A stretch of DNA of 21,396 bases, taken from the NCBI GenBank assembly GCA_050943315.1, contig JBMNOY010000038.1, forward strand, positions 1 through 21,396, in the 5' to 3' direction. This document shows, one piece after another, positions 14,819-21,396 of this stretch. The notes under the pieces were generated by a model, which did not search any database, was not told where the DNA came from, and saw nothing but the letters and a program-made list of their open reading frames with translations. Numbering within the stretch: position 1 is the first letter of the stretch; the number at the start of each line of letters is the position of its first letter. Both the position numbers and the translations under genes were made by a program. Source of the stretch: JBDKUD01 sp050943315 (GTDB lineage Bacteria > Bacillota > Syntrophomonadia > Syntrophomonadales > Syntrophomonadaceae).

Positions 14819-14996
14819 AGTTTTCTGCTTCGCCTAAAACTAAATATAAAGTTAGCAGGTTTTAGAATTGAAAAAGACTGCGGTATTTTTTAATGGCGGA
14901 TTGGGATAAAAAGCGAGCAGGGTTTTGATAGCCAATAACAGAATGCTGTTTTTCAGGTAATAACCGTGGTATTAATAAACGGTGGTGATTTGATTA

Positions 14997-15632
14997 GTGG
15001 AGATAAGTGCCCTTTTTATAACTGCCTTTGTAGTGGGATTATCGGGGGCTATGACCCCAGGGCCGATGCTGACGGCAACTATCGCGGAAACCGCCCGGCG
15101 GGGTTTTAAAGCCGGACCGCTCATAGCGCTGGGTCATGCTATTTTGGAATTAATTCTGGTTCTTGCTTTACTTAAAGGACTTTCACAGTACCTGACCAGG
15201 GAAAGTGTTACCAATGTAATAGCCGTTCTGGGCGGCGGCTTTTTAATGTTCATGGGGTTTAACATGACCAGGGACGGAATTCAGAGTCGTCTATCCGTCG
15301 CTAACCTGCAGGAAGGTAAAGCTCAGAGGCTGCACCTTCATCCGGTGATAGCAGGTATATTAGTCAGTCTTGCCAACCCATACTGGATTTTGTGGTGGGC
15401 TACGATTGGACTAAATTATATTACTATATCACTCAGGAATGGGGCATTAGGGATTAGCGCCTTTTATTCCGGCCATATTCTGTCCGACTTAATATGGTAT
15501 TCAGCAGTTGCCCTGGCCATTGCCGGTGGGCGCAGGTTTTTCACCCAGGGAGTCTATAACTTTATTTTGGCTATTTGCGGGATTTTTCTTCTGGGGCTGG
15601 GGGGATATTTTATATATTCCGGAATATCGTGA
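14997..15632 (+). CDS. LysE/RhtB-family exporter
   Basis: 211 aa with about six membrane segments. The family hallmark GLSGAMTPGPM lies in the first helix; GHAILE follows in the next, and the second half carries SLANPYWILWWATIG and FYSGHILSDLIWYSA. LysE-type exporters release amino acids such as lysine, arginine or threonine, or related small cations. GTG 14997 is chosen because GGTGGTG (14981-14987) is 9 bases upstream. The gene is followed by its own terminator and preceded by the regulated-looking leader, so it is probably transcribed alone. Substrate unknown. Confidence 0.9.
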   Translation: MEISALFITAFVVGLSGAMTPGPMLTATIAETARRGFKAGPLIALGHAILELILVLALLKGLSQYLTRESVTNVIAVLGGGFLMFMGFNMTRDGIQSRLSVANLQEGKAQRLHLHPVIAGILVSLANPYWILWWATIGLNYITISLRNGALGISAFYSGHILSDLIWYSAVALAIAGGRRFFTQGVYNFILAICGIFLLGLGGYFIYSGIS

Positions 15633-15680
15633 TACAGACCTATGCTTAGGCAACCAGAAAATTATATCAATGTACAAACC

Positions 15681-15709
15681 GGGCTGAGTTTACGAACTCG
15701 GCCCTTTTT
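15681..15709 (+). terminator. Intrinsic terminator of the LysE-family gene
   Basis: GGGCTGAGTT (15681-15690) / AACTCGGCCC (15695-15704), ten pairs with one G-U, loop TACG, then TTTTT. It is 48 bases past the LysE-family stop codon. Confidence 0.9.
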
Positions 15710-15743
15710 GGGCAGATTTATATCGTTATTAATCGTAAAAGTA

Positions 15744-15749
15744 TATAAT
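15744..15749 (+). promoter_or_regulatory. Possible -10 box for the MosB-like operon
   Basis: A consensus TATAAT about 55 bases before the ATG at 15804. I see no good -35 at 16-18 bases upstream, so it is only a weak candidate. It falls in the expected place, just after the upstream terminator. Confidence 0.35.
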
Positions 15750-15803
15750 GAAAAAAATAGGATATCATAATCGGTAACTAAAATAAGGAAAGGGGTCAGG
15801 GAA

Positions 15804-16019
15804 ATGGCGGGAAAAATTTTTATTCGTGAAAGACGAAAAATTGAGCAGGGCGAAAAAAAACCGCGTTTTACTATCGTAGGTGTGGAGGGTACTGACTTAA
15901 GGATTTTCGCCAAACATATACGAAAAGGGGAAATTGAGCAGATTTCTGAGTTGATTGGGGCAGAAGTAGTGCTTCTTAAGCATAGCAAAGATGATGAAGA
16001 ACTGGACAATGAAGATTAG
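15804..16019 (+). CDS. 71-aa protein paired with the MosB-like storage gene
   Basis: Basic N-terminal half (GKIFIRERRKIEQGEKKPRF), then a beta/alpha/beta-like stretch (TIVGVEGTDLRIFAKHIRK, EIEQISELIGAEVVLL) and an acidic tail DDEELDNED. No signal peptide, no Cys. AAGGAAAGGGG (15785-15795) is 8 bases before ATG. It lies 16 bases before the MosB-like gene, so the two are almost certainly co-translated. I do not recognise a named family. Its position, where an alpha subunit would sit in heteromeric MoSto operons, suggests a partner, loading factor or regulator (inference). Confidence 0.75.
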   Translation: MAGKIFIRERRKIEQGEKKPRFTIVGVEGTDLRIFAKHIRKGEIEQISELIGAEVVLLKHSKDDEELDNED

Positions 16020-16035
16020 AGATGAGGTTTAGTTT

Positions 16036-16869
16036 ATGGCTTTAATTCGTGAGCGGGATTCTCAAAAGCTGCACATTAAGAGCAAATTAATGGGGGAGTC
16101 CCTGGTCGGGAAAAAATTTCTGGGTAGTTTGGAGTATAAAGAACCATTTCGTTGGTACCCGGATATAAATGTCTTAAAAATCGGTGGACAGAGTATTACC
16201 GACATGGGAGCCAAAGCAGTACTGCCCATTATCGAGGAGATTATCAAAAATGCCAGGAACCATAAAATGATTATTTCCACCGGAGGCGGAACCCGGTCCC
16301 GGCATATATATGCGATTGCCATAGAATTAGGTATGCCCACCGGTGTCATTTCTAAACTGGGCCAGAGCGTTTCCGAACAAAATGCTTTGATGATTTCCAC
16401 ACTGCTGGGTCCTTATGGCGGAGTAAAAGTAGGCCATGATGATATACCAAAGCTGGGAGCGTATTTTGCCCAGGGATGTATTCCGGTTATACATGGTATG
16501 CCTCCTTACGGTTACTGGGAACATCCCCCCAAAGAGGGCCGCATTCCCCCTAACCGGACCGATGTAGGGGCTTATCTGCTGGCAGAGGTTATCGGAGCTA
16601 AACGTTGTATCTTTGTCAAAGACGAAGACGGACTCTACTCGGATAATCCCAAAAAGAACCCCGATGCTGAGTTTATTCCTCGCATAGGGGCTAAGGAACT
16701 GATTGCCAGGGACCAGGATGATATTATCGTGGAACGTGCGGTTTTAGATTTGTTGCTGACTTCCCATAGCGTCACTGAGATACATATTATTAATGGGTTA
16801 AAGCCGGGCAACATTACCAGAGCTCTTAATGGTGAACATGTAGGCACCATCATCTACAAAGACATTTAG
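16036..16869 (+). CDS. Molybdenum storage protein, MosB-like (amino-acid-kinase/UMP-kinase fold)
   Basis: 277 aa. It closely follows Azotobacter MoSto beta as I remember it: VLKIGGQSITDMGAKAVLP (K48-GG), STGGGTRSRHIYAIA, GMPPYGYWE, RIPPNRTDVGAYLLAE, FVKDEDGLYSDNPK and the C-terminal NGLKPGNITRALNGEHVGTI. MoSto assembles a hollow hexamer that stores molybdate or tungstate as polyoxometalate clusters, using ATP. The fold is that of UMP kinases, and the protein is easily misannotated as such, but the GMPPY...RIPP..TD signature is MoSto's. GAGG is 8 bases before ATG 16036. There is only one subunit gene here, so a homomer or a distant partner is implied. It fits the MOT1 transporter at 3044. Confidence 0.88.
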   Translation: MALIRERDSQKLHIKSKLMGESLVGKKFLGSLEYKEPFRWYPDINVLKIGGQSITDMGAKAVLPIIEEIIKNARNHKMIISTGGGTRSRHIYAIAIELGMPTGVISKLGQSVSEQNALMISTLLGPYGGVKVGHDDIPKLGAYFAQGCIPVIHGMPPYGYWEHPPKEGRIPPNRTDVGAYLLAEVIGAKRCIFVKDEDGLYSDNPKKNPDAEFIPRIGAKELIARDQDDIIVERAVLDLLLTSHSVTEIHIINGLKPGNITRALNGEHVGTIIYKDI

Positions 16870-17017
16870 TAAGCTTAAAAAACCTATCTATACTGATAAG
16901 GCCGCTAATTATCGGCGCGGTGTCTTTAGATCCGGCTAATTTTATGTGTAATGTATACATAGAAAATGTTAAAATCAAGAAGTACAGTAAAATAATAAAA
17001 AATAGGGAGGTCTTACG

Positions 17018-18295
17018 TTGAAGAGAAAAGCGATTGGTGTGCTGACTATTTTATTACTGTTAATTGCCGTCAATCCGGTTATGGCCAGTGTAAACCTGAA
17101 TGTTAACGGTAAACCGTACACCCCTGCGGTTAGTGCCCAGGTACAGGAAGGTATTACAACTGTTCCCCTTAATTTTATCGGCAGGACATTGGGAGCAGAT
17201 GTAACCGTAGATGAAAATCAGGTTATAACCATAAAGGAAAATGAGAATACCTTAACGTTGAACGTCGGGAGTCTGAATGCCAGCTATAATGGCCAGAGTA
17301 AAGTTATGCCCTGTGCACCAGAGGTGATTAATGGTGAAATTATGGTTCCCCTGCGCTTTATAATGGAGGCTTTTGCCGCCGAAGTTACCTGGCAGGGGGA
17401 TGACCAAACCGTTGCCGTGCAATATCAGGAGAAACGCGATGGAATGACGGTTGAAGAAATGTTGGCCCAAACCTCAGCAGCCATGGAAGAGTACAATACT
17501 TATAAGGCCAAGGTAGATTTGCAAATGTCCAGCATAGTTAAAGCCCAAAACGAGGAACCCCAGGTAATAGACATGACTGGCAAGCTGAATATGGCTTATC
17601 AACAAAAGCCACTGCTAATATATATTCAACAGGAAATGTCCGGGTCAACCGGGCAGGAAAAGATAGATAAGGTTACTACAGAAAGCCTTATTAATAAAGA
17701 TGGTTTCTATATGACCGTACCTGATCAGGGATGGGTAAAAATGGAGATACCTGGCATGGACATTAGTACTCTTTTAGAGCAATCAGGAAATCAGAATGTA
17801 ATAGACTCCATTCAGCAGATGAAAGATGCCGGTGTCGTGATGAGTTATGCTAATGATCAGGTCAAAGATGACAAGGAATACTGGGTTATAAATGTTACTA
17901 TGGGCCCGGAGAGTTTTAAAAAATATTACGACAACCTAATGAAACAAATTCCCGAACTAAATTCCGCTGCTTCAGGAACTGCAAATCCATTAGACACAAT
18001 ACAAAACTCATTAAACGAGCTATTTAAGGGACTTGAGGCAGATATGGTTTACAGTGTATGGATTGATAAAGATAGTAAGTTAACTAAATTTATGGATCTG
18101 GATGCTGATATAAACATGAATATGAAAGTCCCTGATGAAAACCAAAAAATGACCGAATTTAATATGAAAATGAATGAAAAGGCCGATTATGAACTGTATG
18201 ATTTTGGCGCTGCTTTTGATGTTCCCGATGTAAGTGGGGCAATTAGTATGAACGACTATATGAACGACTACATGAAGCAACAAGAACAGCAATAA
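17018..18295 (+). CDS. Exported protein: copper-amine-oxidase N domain plus LolA/DUF6612-like domain
   Basis: 425 aa. Signal peptide about 1-23 (MKRKAIGVLTILLLL ... VMAS). Residues about 25-133 form a CuAO N-terminal-like domain (PF07833), two copies of the 'tVPLnFIgrtLGA.V' / 'MVPLRFIMEAFAAEVTW' pattern, common in Clostridia surface proteins. From about 145 a domain begins with MTVEEMLAQTSAAMEEYNTYK and continues with strand-rich sequence, like the DUF6612/LolA-like lipid-binding group; the tail repeats MNDYMNDYM before a KQQEQQ end. There is no lipobox. TTG 17018 is 7 bases after AGGGAGG. Likely wall- or membrane-associated; function unknown. Preceded by 148 bases with a palindrome ATGTATACAT (16951-16960). 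Confidence 0.82.
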   Translation: MKRKAIGVLTILLLLIAVNPVMASVNLNVNGKPYTPAVSAQVQEGITTVPLNFIGRTLGADVTVDENQVITIKENENTLTLNVGSLNASYNGQSKVMPCAPEVINGEIMVPLRFIMEAFAAEVTWQGDDQTVAVQYQEKRDGMTVEEMLAQTSAAMEEYNTYKAKVDLQMSSIVKAQNEEPQVIDMTGKLNMAYQQKPLLIYIQQEMSGSTGQEKIDKVTTESLINKDGFYMTVPDQGWVKMEIPGMDISTLLEQSGNQNVIDSIQQMKDAGVVMSYANDQVKDDKEYWVINVTMGPESFKKYYDNLMKQIPELNSAASGTANPLDTIQNSLNELFKGLEADMVYSVWIDKDSKLTKFMDLDADINMNMKVPDENQKMTEFNMKMNEKADYELYDFGAAFDVPDVSGAISMNDYMNDYMKQQEQQ

Positions 18296-18300
18296 TGGTA

Positions 18301-18336
18301 ACCAAAAGCCCTGCATATTAGCGCAGGGCTTTTGGT
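18301..18336. terminator. Intrinsic terminator after the CuAO-N protein gene
   Basis: Perfect 14-bp stem ACCAAAAGCCCTGC (18301-18314) / GCAGGGCTTTTGGT (18323-18336), loop ATATTAGC. The GC core followed by TTTT fits a rho-independent terminator, and the symmetry would work on either strand. It starts 5 bases after the stop codon. Confidence 0.88.
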
Positions 18337-18394
18337 ATGTGTGCGGTTTAGGTGCGATTACATAAAAATCCTTGGCTGTTGGGGGTTGGACTTA

Positions 18395-18949
18395 ATGGAG
18401 ATAATCATCAACGGAAAACACGTCGAAATTATAACCGGTGACATAACCGCACAACCGGACATGGCGGCTATTGTAAATGCGGCCAATGCTCAACTGCTGA
18501 GCGGCGGTGGGGTAGCCGGTGCTATACACCGGGCGGCGGGACCAGGTTTAGAAAGGGAGTGCCGTCCTCTGGCCCCGATTAAGCCTGGTGAAGCTGTCAT
18601 CACCGGGGCTCATAGCTTGCCTAACCAATATGTTATTCATTGCCTGGGACCAGTTTACGGGGTAAACGAGCCGGCTGCCGGGCTTCTAGCCAGTTGTTAT
18701 CGGAATGCTTTAAATCTGGCCGATAAGTATAAGATTGAATCTGTTGCTTTTCCGGCTATTTCAACCGGGATTTTTGGATATCCCCGGCAGGAAGCGGCTC
18801 AGGTAGCCTTTCACACTATTCTGGATATGACCGCTTTGCTAAAATATGTTAAGAAAATACGCATGGTCTTATATAATGAAGATGACCGCATAGTTCATGA
18901 AAAGGTTTTATCCGCTATTTTGCAGGGAATATCGCATAGCAAGGTTTAA
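18395..18949 (+). CDS. Macrodomain protein (ADP-ribose / O-acetyl-ADP-ribose hydrolase family)
   Basis: 184 aa, one macro domain. Motifs: IITGDITAQPDMAAIVNAAN (18-20 residues in), LLSGGGVAGAIHRAAGPG, the phosphate loop FPAISTGIFGYP and preceding strand VIHCLGP. Such proteins remove ADP-ribose from proteins or nucleic acids, or cleave O-acetyl-ADP-ribose. In the GGGV-x-GAIH loop the Asp of MacroD-type enzymes is Ala, so catalysis may differ. ATG 18395 is chosen; upstream codons to 18332 overlap the terminator, and a GGGGG stretch about 10 bases before ATG is the only ribosome site. It is followed after 30 bases by the DUF1287 gene. Confidence 0.9.
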   Translation: MEIIINGKHVEIITGDITAQPDMAAIVNAANAQLLSGGGVAGAIHRAAGPGLERECRPLAPIKPGEAVITGAHSLPNQYVIHCLGPVYGVNEPAAGLLASCYRNALNLADKYKIESVAFPAISTGIFGYPRQEAAQVAFHTILDMTALLKYVKKIRMVLYNEDDRIVHEKVLSAILQGISHSKV

Positions 18950-18979
18950 GCGAACTGCCTAAAGAGCGAGGTGGCCAGG

Positions 18980-19684
18980 TTGTCAAGATATCTGCACTGG
19001 ATAATACTTGTGAGTTTAGGGCTGGGACTGCTAGTCATCAGTGTTGATATGGATAACCGGGGTTCCCCGCAGGGATTAGTTACATGGTTAGGCTTTTCTC
19101 CGGAATCCCCGTGTGAAGTCCCGCAGAAGGTCGCTAACCAGGATATAAATCATAACGGGACTCCTGACGCTCTGGATATAGTAAGCGGAGCTCGTCAGGA
19201 AGTGAAACAGGGTACTGTATACGATGGCTCGTATTATCAGTCAGGCTATCCTCCGGATGGAAAAGGTGCTTGTACAGACGTGATTTGGCGGGCTTTTAAA
19301 GCGGCCGGCTATAATCTTAAGCAGATGGTTGATGATGACATTAAAGCTGCACCAGAGGCTTACGGGTCTACCGGGATTAATCCGGATCCGGCTATAGACT
19401 TTCGCCGGGTTCAAAACCTGCAGGTATTCTTTGAGCGGTATGGTGATAAATTAACAACAGAGGTTATTCCGGGAGATGTGAATAACCTGGTTAACTGGCA
19501 GCCTGGCGATATTGTAGTATTTGGACCACCGCTGGAACACATTGGTATAATATCTGACCGCAGAAACCGCGACGGGGTTCCGCTGTTAATACATAATGCC
19601 GGGCCAACGGCCAGTGAAGGCGATTATCTGCTGTATTGGCCCAGTCAAATTACCCATCATTTCAGGTTTATAAAAGATAATTAG
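18980..19684 (+). CDS. DUF1287-family exported protein (NlpC/P60-like, possible peptidoglycan amidase)
   Basis: About 234 aa. An uncleaved or cleaved N-terminal hydrophobic segment (YLHWIILVSLGLGLLVI) precedes an extracellular domain. The DUF1287 signature is visible: YYQSGYPPDGKGACTDVIWRAF, with Cys as candidate nucleophile, then INPDPAIDFRRV.NL..FF.RY, WQPGDIVVF, HIGIISD with His, and LLIHNAG. This Cys/His arrangement resembles NlpC/P60-type amidases; activity is inferred. Both GTG 18971 and TTG 18980 are possible; GAGGTGG (18968-18974) is placed better for 18980, giving MSRYLHW. Likely co-transcribed with the macrodomain gene; a terminator follows at 19701. Confidence 0.85.
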   Translation: MSRYLHWIILVSLGLGLLVISVDMDNRGSPQGLVTWLGFSPESPCEVPQKVANQDINHNGTPDALDIVSGARQEVKQGTVYDGSYYQSGYPPDGKGACTDVIWRAFKAAGYNLKQMVDDDIKAAPEAYGSTGINPDPAIDFRRVQNLQVFFERYGDKLTTEVIPGDVNNLVNWQPGDIVVFGPPLEHIGIISDRRNRDGVPLLIHNAGPTASEGDYLLYWPSQITHHFRFIKDN

Positions 19685-19700
19685 GTCAAATAATATTAAA

Positions 19701-19724
19701 GCCGGTAATAATGCCGGCCTTTTT
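19701..19724 (+). terminator. Intrinsic terminator after the DUF1287 gene
   Basis: GCCGG (19701-19705) / CCGGC (19714-19718), short stem with loop TAATAATG, followed by CTTTTT. The stem can be lengthened by AA/TT pairs across one bulged C. Confidence 0.7.
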
Positions 19725-19747
19725 AAATTCCCATGGAGGGTCACGAT

Positions 19748-20179
19748 TTGAGACTGTGGAGCATTCATCCCCGGTATCTGGATAGAGCCGGTCTGGCAGC
19801 TCTGTGGCGCGAATCCCTGCTGGCTCAAAAAGTCTTGCAGGGAAAAACGGTTGGGTACCGCAACCACCCCCAGCTCATTAGGTTTAAAAATCACCCTGCT
19901 CCTCAACTGGCAATATCGACCTATCTCTGGGGAGTCTGGGAAGAAGCGGCCCAAAGGGGATACTGTTTTGACCGGGAAAAAATACAAGCTGGACTAACCA
20001 TCATAAGAATACCGGTTACCCGGGGACAGATTAAGTACGAATTCAGCTGGTTGCGCCATAAACTACAAGAACGTGACCAGGAAAGATGCCAGCGGTTAGA
20101 AAGCGTTACCGATATTGAATGTCATCCTTTGTTTACCATTACACCAGGCGGCATAGAATACTGGGAAAAAATAAAATAA
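19748..20179 (+). CDS. Pyrimidine dimer DNA glycosylase / Pyr_excise family protein
   Basis: 143 aa. The N-terminus MRLWSIHPRYLDRAGLAALW is the signature of the bacterial relatives of T4 endonuclease V (PF03013), followed by RESLLAQKVL.GKT.GYRNHPQL and, later, YLWGVWEEAAQRGYCFD. T4 endonuclease V cuts cyclobutane pyrimidine dimers; many bacterial members are untested. ATG 19733 is in frame, but GGAGGG (19735-19740) lies inside it and is 7 bases before TTG 19748, which gives the conserved MRLWS start, so I chose 19748. The gene stands alone between terminators. Confidence 0.88.
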   Translation: MRLWSIHPRYLDRAGLAALWRESLLAQKVLQGKTVGYRNHPQLIRFKNHPAPQLAISTYLWGVWEEAAQRGYCFDREKIQAGLTIIRIPVTRGQIKYEFSWLRHKLQERDQERCQRLESVTDIECHPLFTITPGGIEYWEKIK

Positions 20180-20226
20180 ATCTCCGCCATAACGAGGCCC
20201 TTTACAGTGTTGTATCTGGCAGACCA

Positions 20227-20261
20227 AAAGGCGCATTTGATACCTGGTCAAACGCGCCTTT
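20227..20261. terminator. Bidirectional intrinsic terminator between convergent genes
   Basis: AAAGGCGC (20227-20234) / GCGCCTTT (20254-20261), extended inward across one A-C mismatch by TTTGA/TCAAA, loop TACCTGG. It lies between the glycosylase stop (20179) and the minus-strand SLH gene stop (20284) and suits both. Confidence 0.88.
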
Positions 20262-20283
20262 ATTCTTTACATGCCTGATTTGA

Positions 20284-21396
20284 TTATTCCGGGTTACTTT
20301 TAGCTTTAAGGGTACGTACTATAGCTGCAGCAGCTTCAGCCCGGGTTACTATATGGGCAGGTTCAAAATTTACCCCGTTGCCTTTAATGACCCCCAGACC
20401 CCATATTAAAGCGGCATATCCTATAGAATCGGAGGATAGGGAAGTCTTATCCCGGAAAGTAATTTGAAACAGATCCGGCACCCGGGTCAGATAGTCGAGC
20501 TCCAGGTAATGAACGATAAGCCGGGCCAGCATTTCCCGATTGACCGATGAAGTGGGGGAATAATCCTGATCAAGCCAGCCCAGAACTTTGGCGCGGTTCA
20601 TTATTTCCTGATCAGTCTGTTCACCGGTATAATACCCGTCGTGAATACCTACCATAGCACGCAGCAAGGATATTAGAGTTATGTTTTCATCCGGATGAAA
20701 AGCGGTTCCGTATTCACCAAACATACCTGCCTGACCTAGCAGGGCTATTTCTTTTTCCGCAAAATGACCGGCTATATCAGTGAAAACATAACCGTTGGCC
20801 TGAGCAGATACCGGTTTTCCGTCACTGTTCAGCCATTCACCGGTCACGGCATTTATCATAACCCCTTGAGGTTTACCAGCCGGTGCCTGGGGCCGATAAA
20901 CAAGTTTCATTTCTTGGGCACCCGGGTTACCGTAAACCTGTGTATAAGTTAGGGTAAGCGGCAATCCCTGTAAGAACAGCTGGTTGGCTTTATCCGATCC
21001 GAGAACATTATGGGCGGTAGGAAATTCTTGCTCGCTCCAATTCAAATAAAACGAAGTGGGTTTTTTTGAAGCCCGGTTAATATTAATACTGATACTGTTA
21101 CTCGGGCAGTCTATTCCATTTATTATCCGCTTGTAATCAAAACTCCAGGAAATCTGGTTTTCACTATTTTGTAAACTGGCAGGTGGAGGGTCAAGTTTTA
21201 ACTGTTTAAATAGCCGGGGATGAAGTTTCTTTATGAGGTCATCGGCTATTTTTTGGGCAGCTTCCCGGGTTAGGTCCGGTTTTTGATCTGCAGTGACCGG
21301 AATATCCAGACTAAAGGAGATTATTTCTGCTGTCCGGGCATTAACACGGGCATAAAGACTTGATGAAGGTTTGGAGGAAACAGGGCTCCAGTACAA
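20284..21396 (-). CDS. YcdB-repeat / SLH surface protein, C-terminal part (5' end outside window)
   Basis: The last 370 residues; the frame is open to the right edge. Residues from the edge start in a YcdB/YcdC-type (PF16244-like) repeat: LYARVNARTAEIISFSLD, LTREAAQKIADDLI, then a second half with SISININRASKKPTSF and a PepSY-like VMINAVTGEW. The C-terminal 175 residues are SLH-like: FTDIAGHFAEKEIALLGQAG, a middle diverged copy around SSVNREMLARLIVHYL, and GVIKGNGVNFEPAHIVTRAEA. It should be exported and cell-wall bound through SLH, like the 5323 protein, but with SLH at the C-terminus. Confidence 0.88.
   Translation of the reverse strand: MYWSPVSSKPSSSLYARVNARTAEIISFSLDIPVTADQKPDLTREAAQKIADDLIKKLHPRLFKQLKLDPPPASLQNSENQISWSFDYKRIINGIDCPSNSISININRASKKPTSFYLNWSEQEFPTAHNVLGSDKANQLFLQGLPLTLTYTQVYGNPGAQEMKLVYRPQAPAGKPQGVMINAVTGEWLNSDGKPVSAQANGYVFTDIAGHFAEKEIALLGQAGMFGEYGTAFHPDENITLISLLRAMVGIHDGYYTGEQTDQEIMNRAKVLGWLDQDYSPTSSVNREMLARLIVHYLELDYLTRVPDLFQITFRDKTSLSSDSIGYAALIWGLGVIKGNGVNFEPAHIVTRAEAAAAIVRTLKAKSNPE

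Noticed and set aside
16036..16869. UMP kinase (pyrH)
   Set aside because: Same fold, but the GMPPY, RIPPNRTD and NGLKPGNITRALNGEHVGT blocks match MoSto and the N-terminal extension is not PyrH-like.
16870..17017. GC-rich inverted repeat near 16900-16920 as a terminator for the MosB-like gene
   Set aside because: Only 4-5 alternative pairs and no T run; too weak to list. The 10-base palindrome ATGTATACAT at 16951 is noted only within the downstream gene.
1..21396. Prophage, insertion sequence, integron or CRISPR
   Set aside because: No transposase, integrase, terminal inverted repeats or regularly spaced short repeats seen; the only repeats are coding.

Overview
The window looks like chromosomal DNA of an anaerobic, Gram-positive-type Firmicute in class Clostridia, of the Syntrophomonas / Peptococcaceae kind. 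The signs are three-repeat SLH surface proteins, a copper-amine-oxidase-N-domain protein, strong AGGAGG ribosome binding sites with frequent TTG/GTG starts, many short tight operons and clean intrinsic terminators. No rRNA, tRNA, CRISPR array, transposase or phage gene was seen. The species assignment is inference.

Layout. (1) 1-3000, + strand: a thiamine operon with the 3' end of thiC, an MBL-fold hydrolase, a small thiamine-binding (MTH1187/YkoF-type) protein, thiM and an MtnX-like HAD phosphatase, ending at a perfect 12-bp hairpin that also serves the convergent gene. (2) 3044-4757, - strand: a MOT1-type molybdate/sulfate transporter, and a small, very arginine-rich single-domain protein with an SbsA-like Ig (Big_5) fold but no signal peptide. 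(3) 4758-9812, + strand: a long leader with a possible RNA aptamer and a strong intrinsic terminator, then an 1118-aa S-layer-type protein (3 SLH, beta-helix-like region, four SwmB-like repeats), then an exported Big_5 protein with a C-terminal membrane anchor. (4) 9887-14656, + strand: a tight operon of a FecBCD-type importer (permease, ATPase, binding lipoprotein), two tandem paralogues resembling the N-terminal part of archaeal TiaS, and a 68-aa Cys protein. This is the best candidate for an undescribed system. (5) 14657-15632: a promoter with overlapping inverted repeat, a short transcript ending in a perfect terminator, then a LysE-family exporter. (6) 15804-16869: a 71-aa protein and a MoSto (MosB-like) molybdenum-storage protein. 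(7) 17018-21396: an exported CuAO-N / LolA-like protein, a macrodomain protein, a DUF1287 exported protein, a pyrimidine-dimer-glycosylase family protein and, convergent, the 3' part of a YcdB-repeat/SLH protein that runs off the window.

How the parts may work together: region 1 makes and salvages thiamine; regions 2 and 6 (and possibly the importer of region 4) suggest handling of molybdate or tungstate, which suits an anaerobe rich in Mo/W enzymes; regions 3 and 7 carry a set of cell-surface proteins sharing SLH and Ig-like modules. The substrate of the FecBCD system and the role of the TiaS-like pair are not known from sequence alone.
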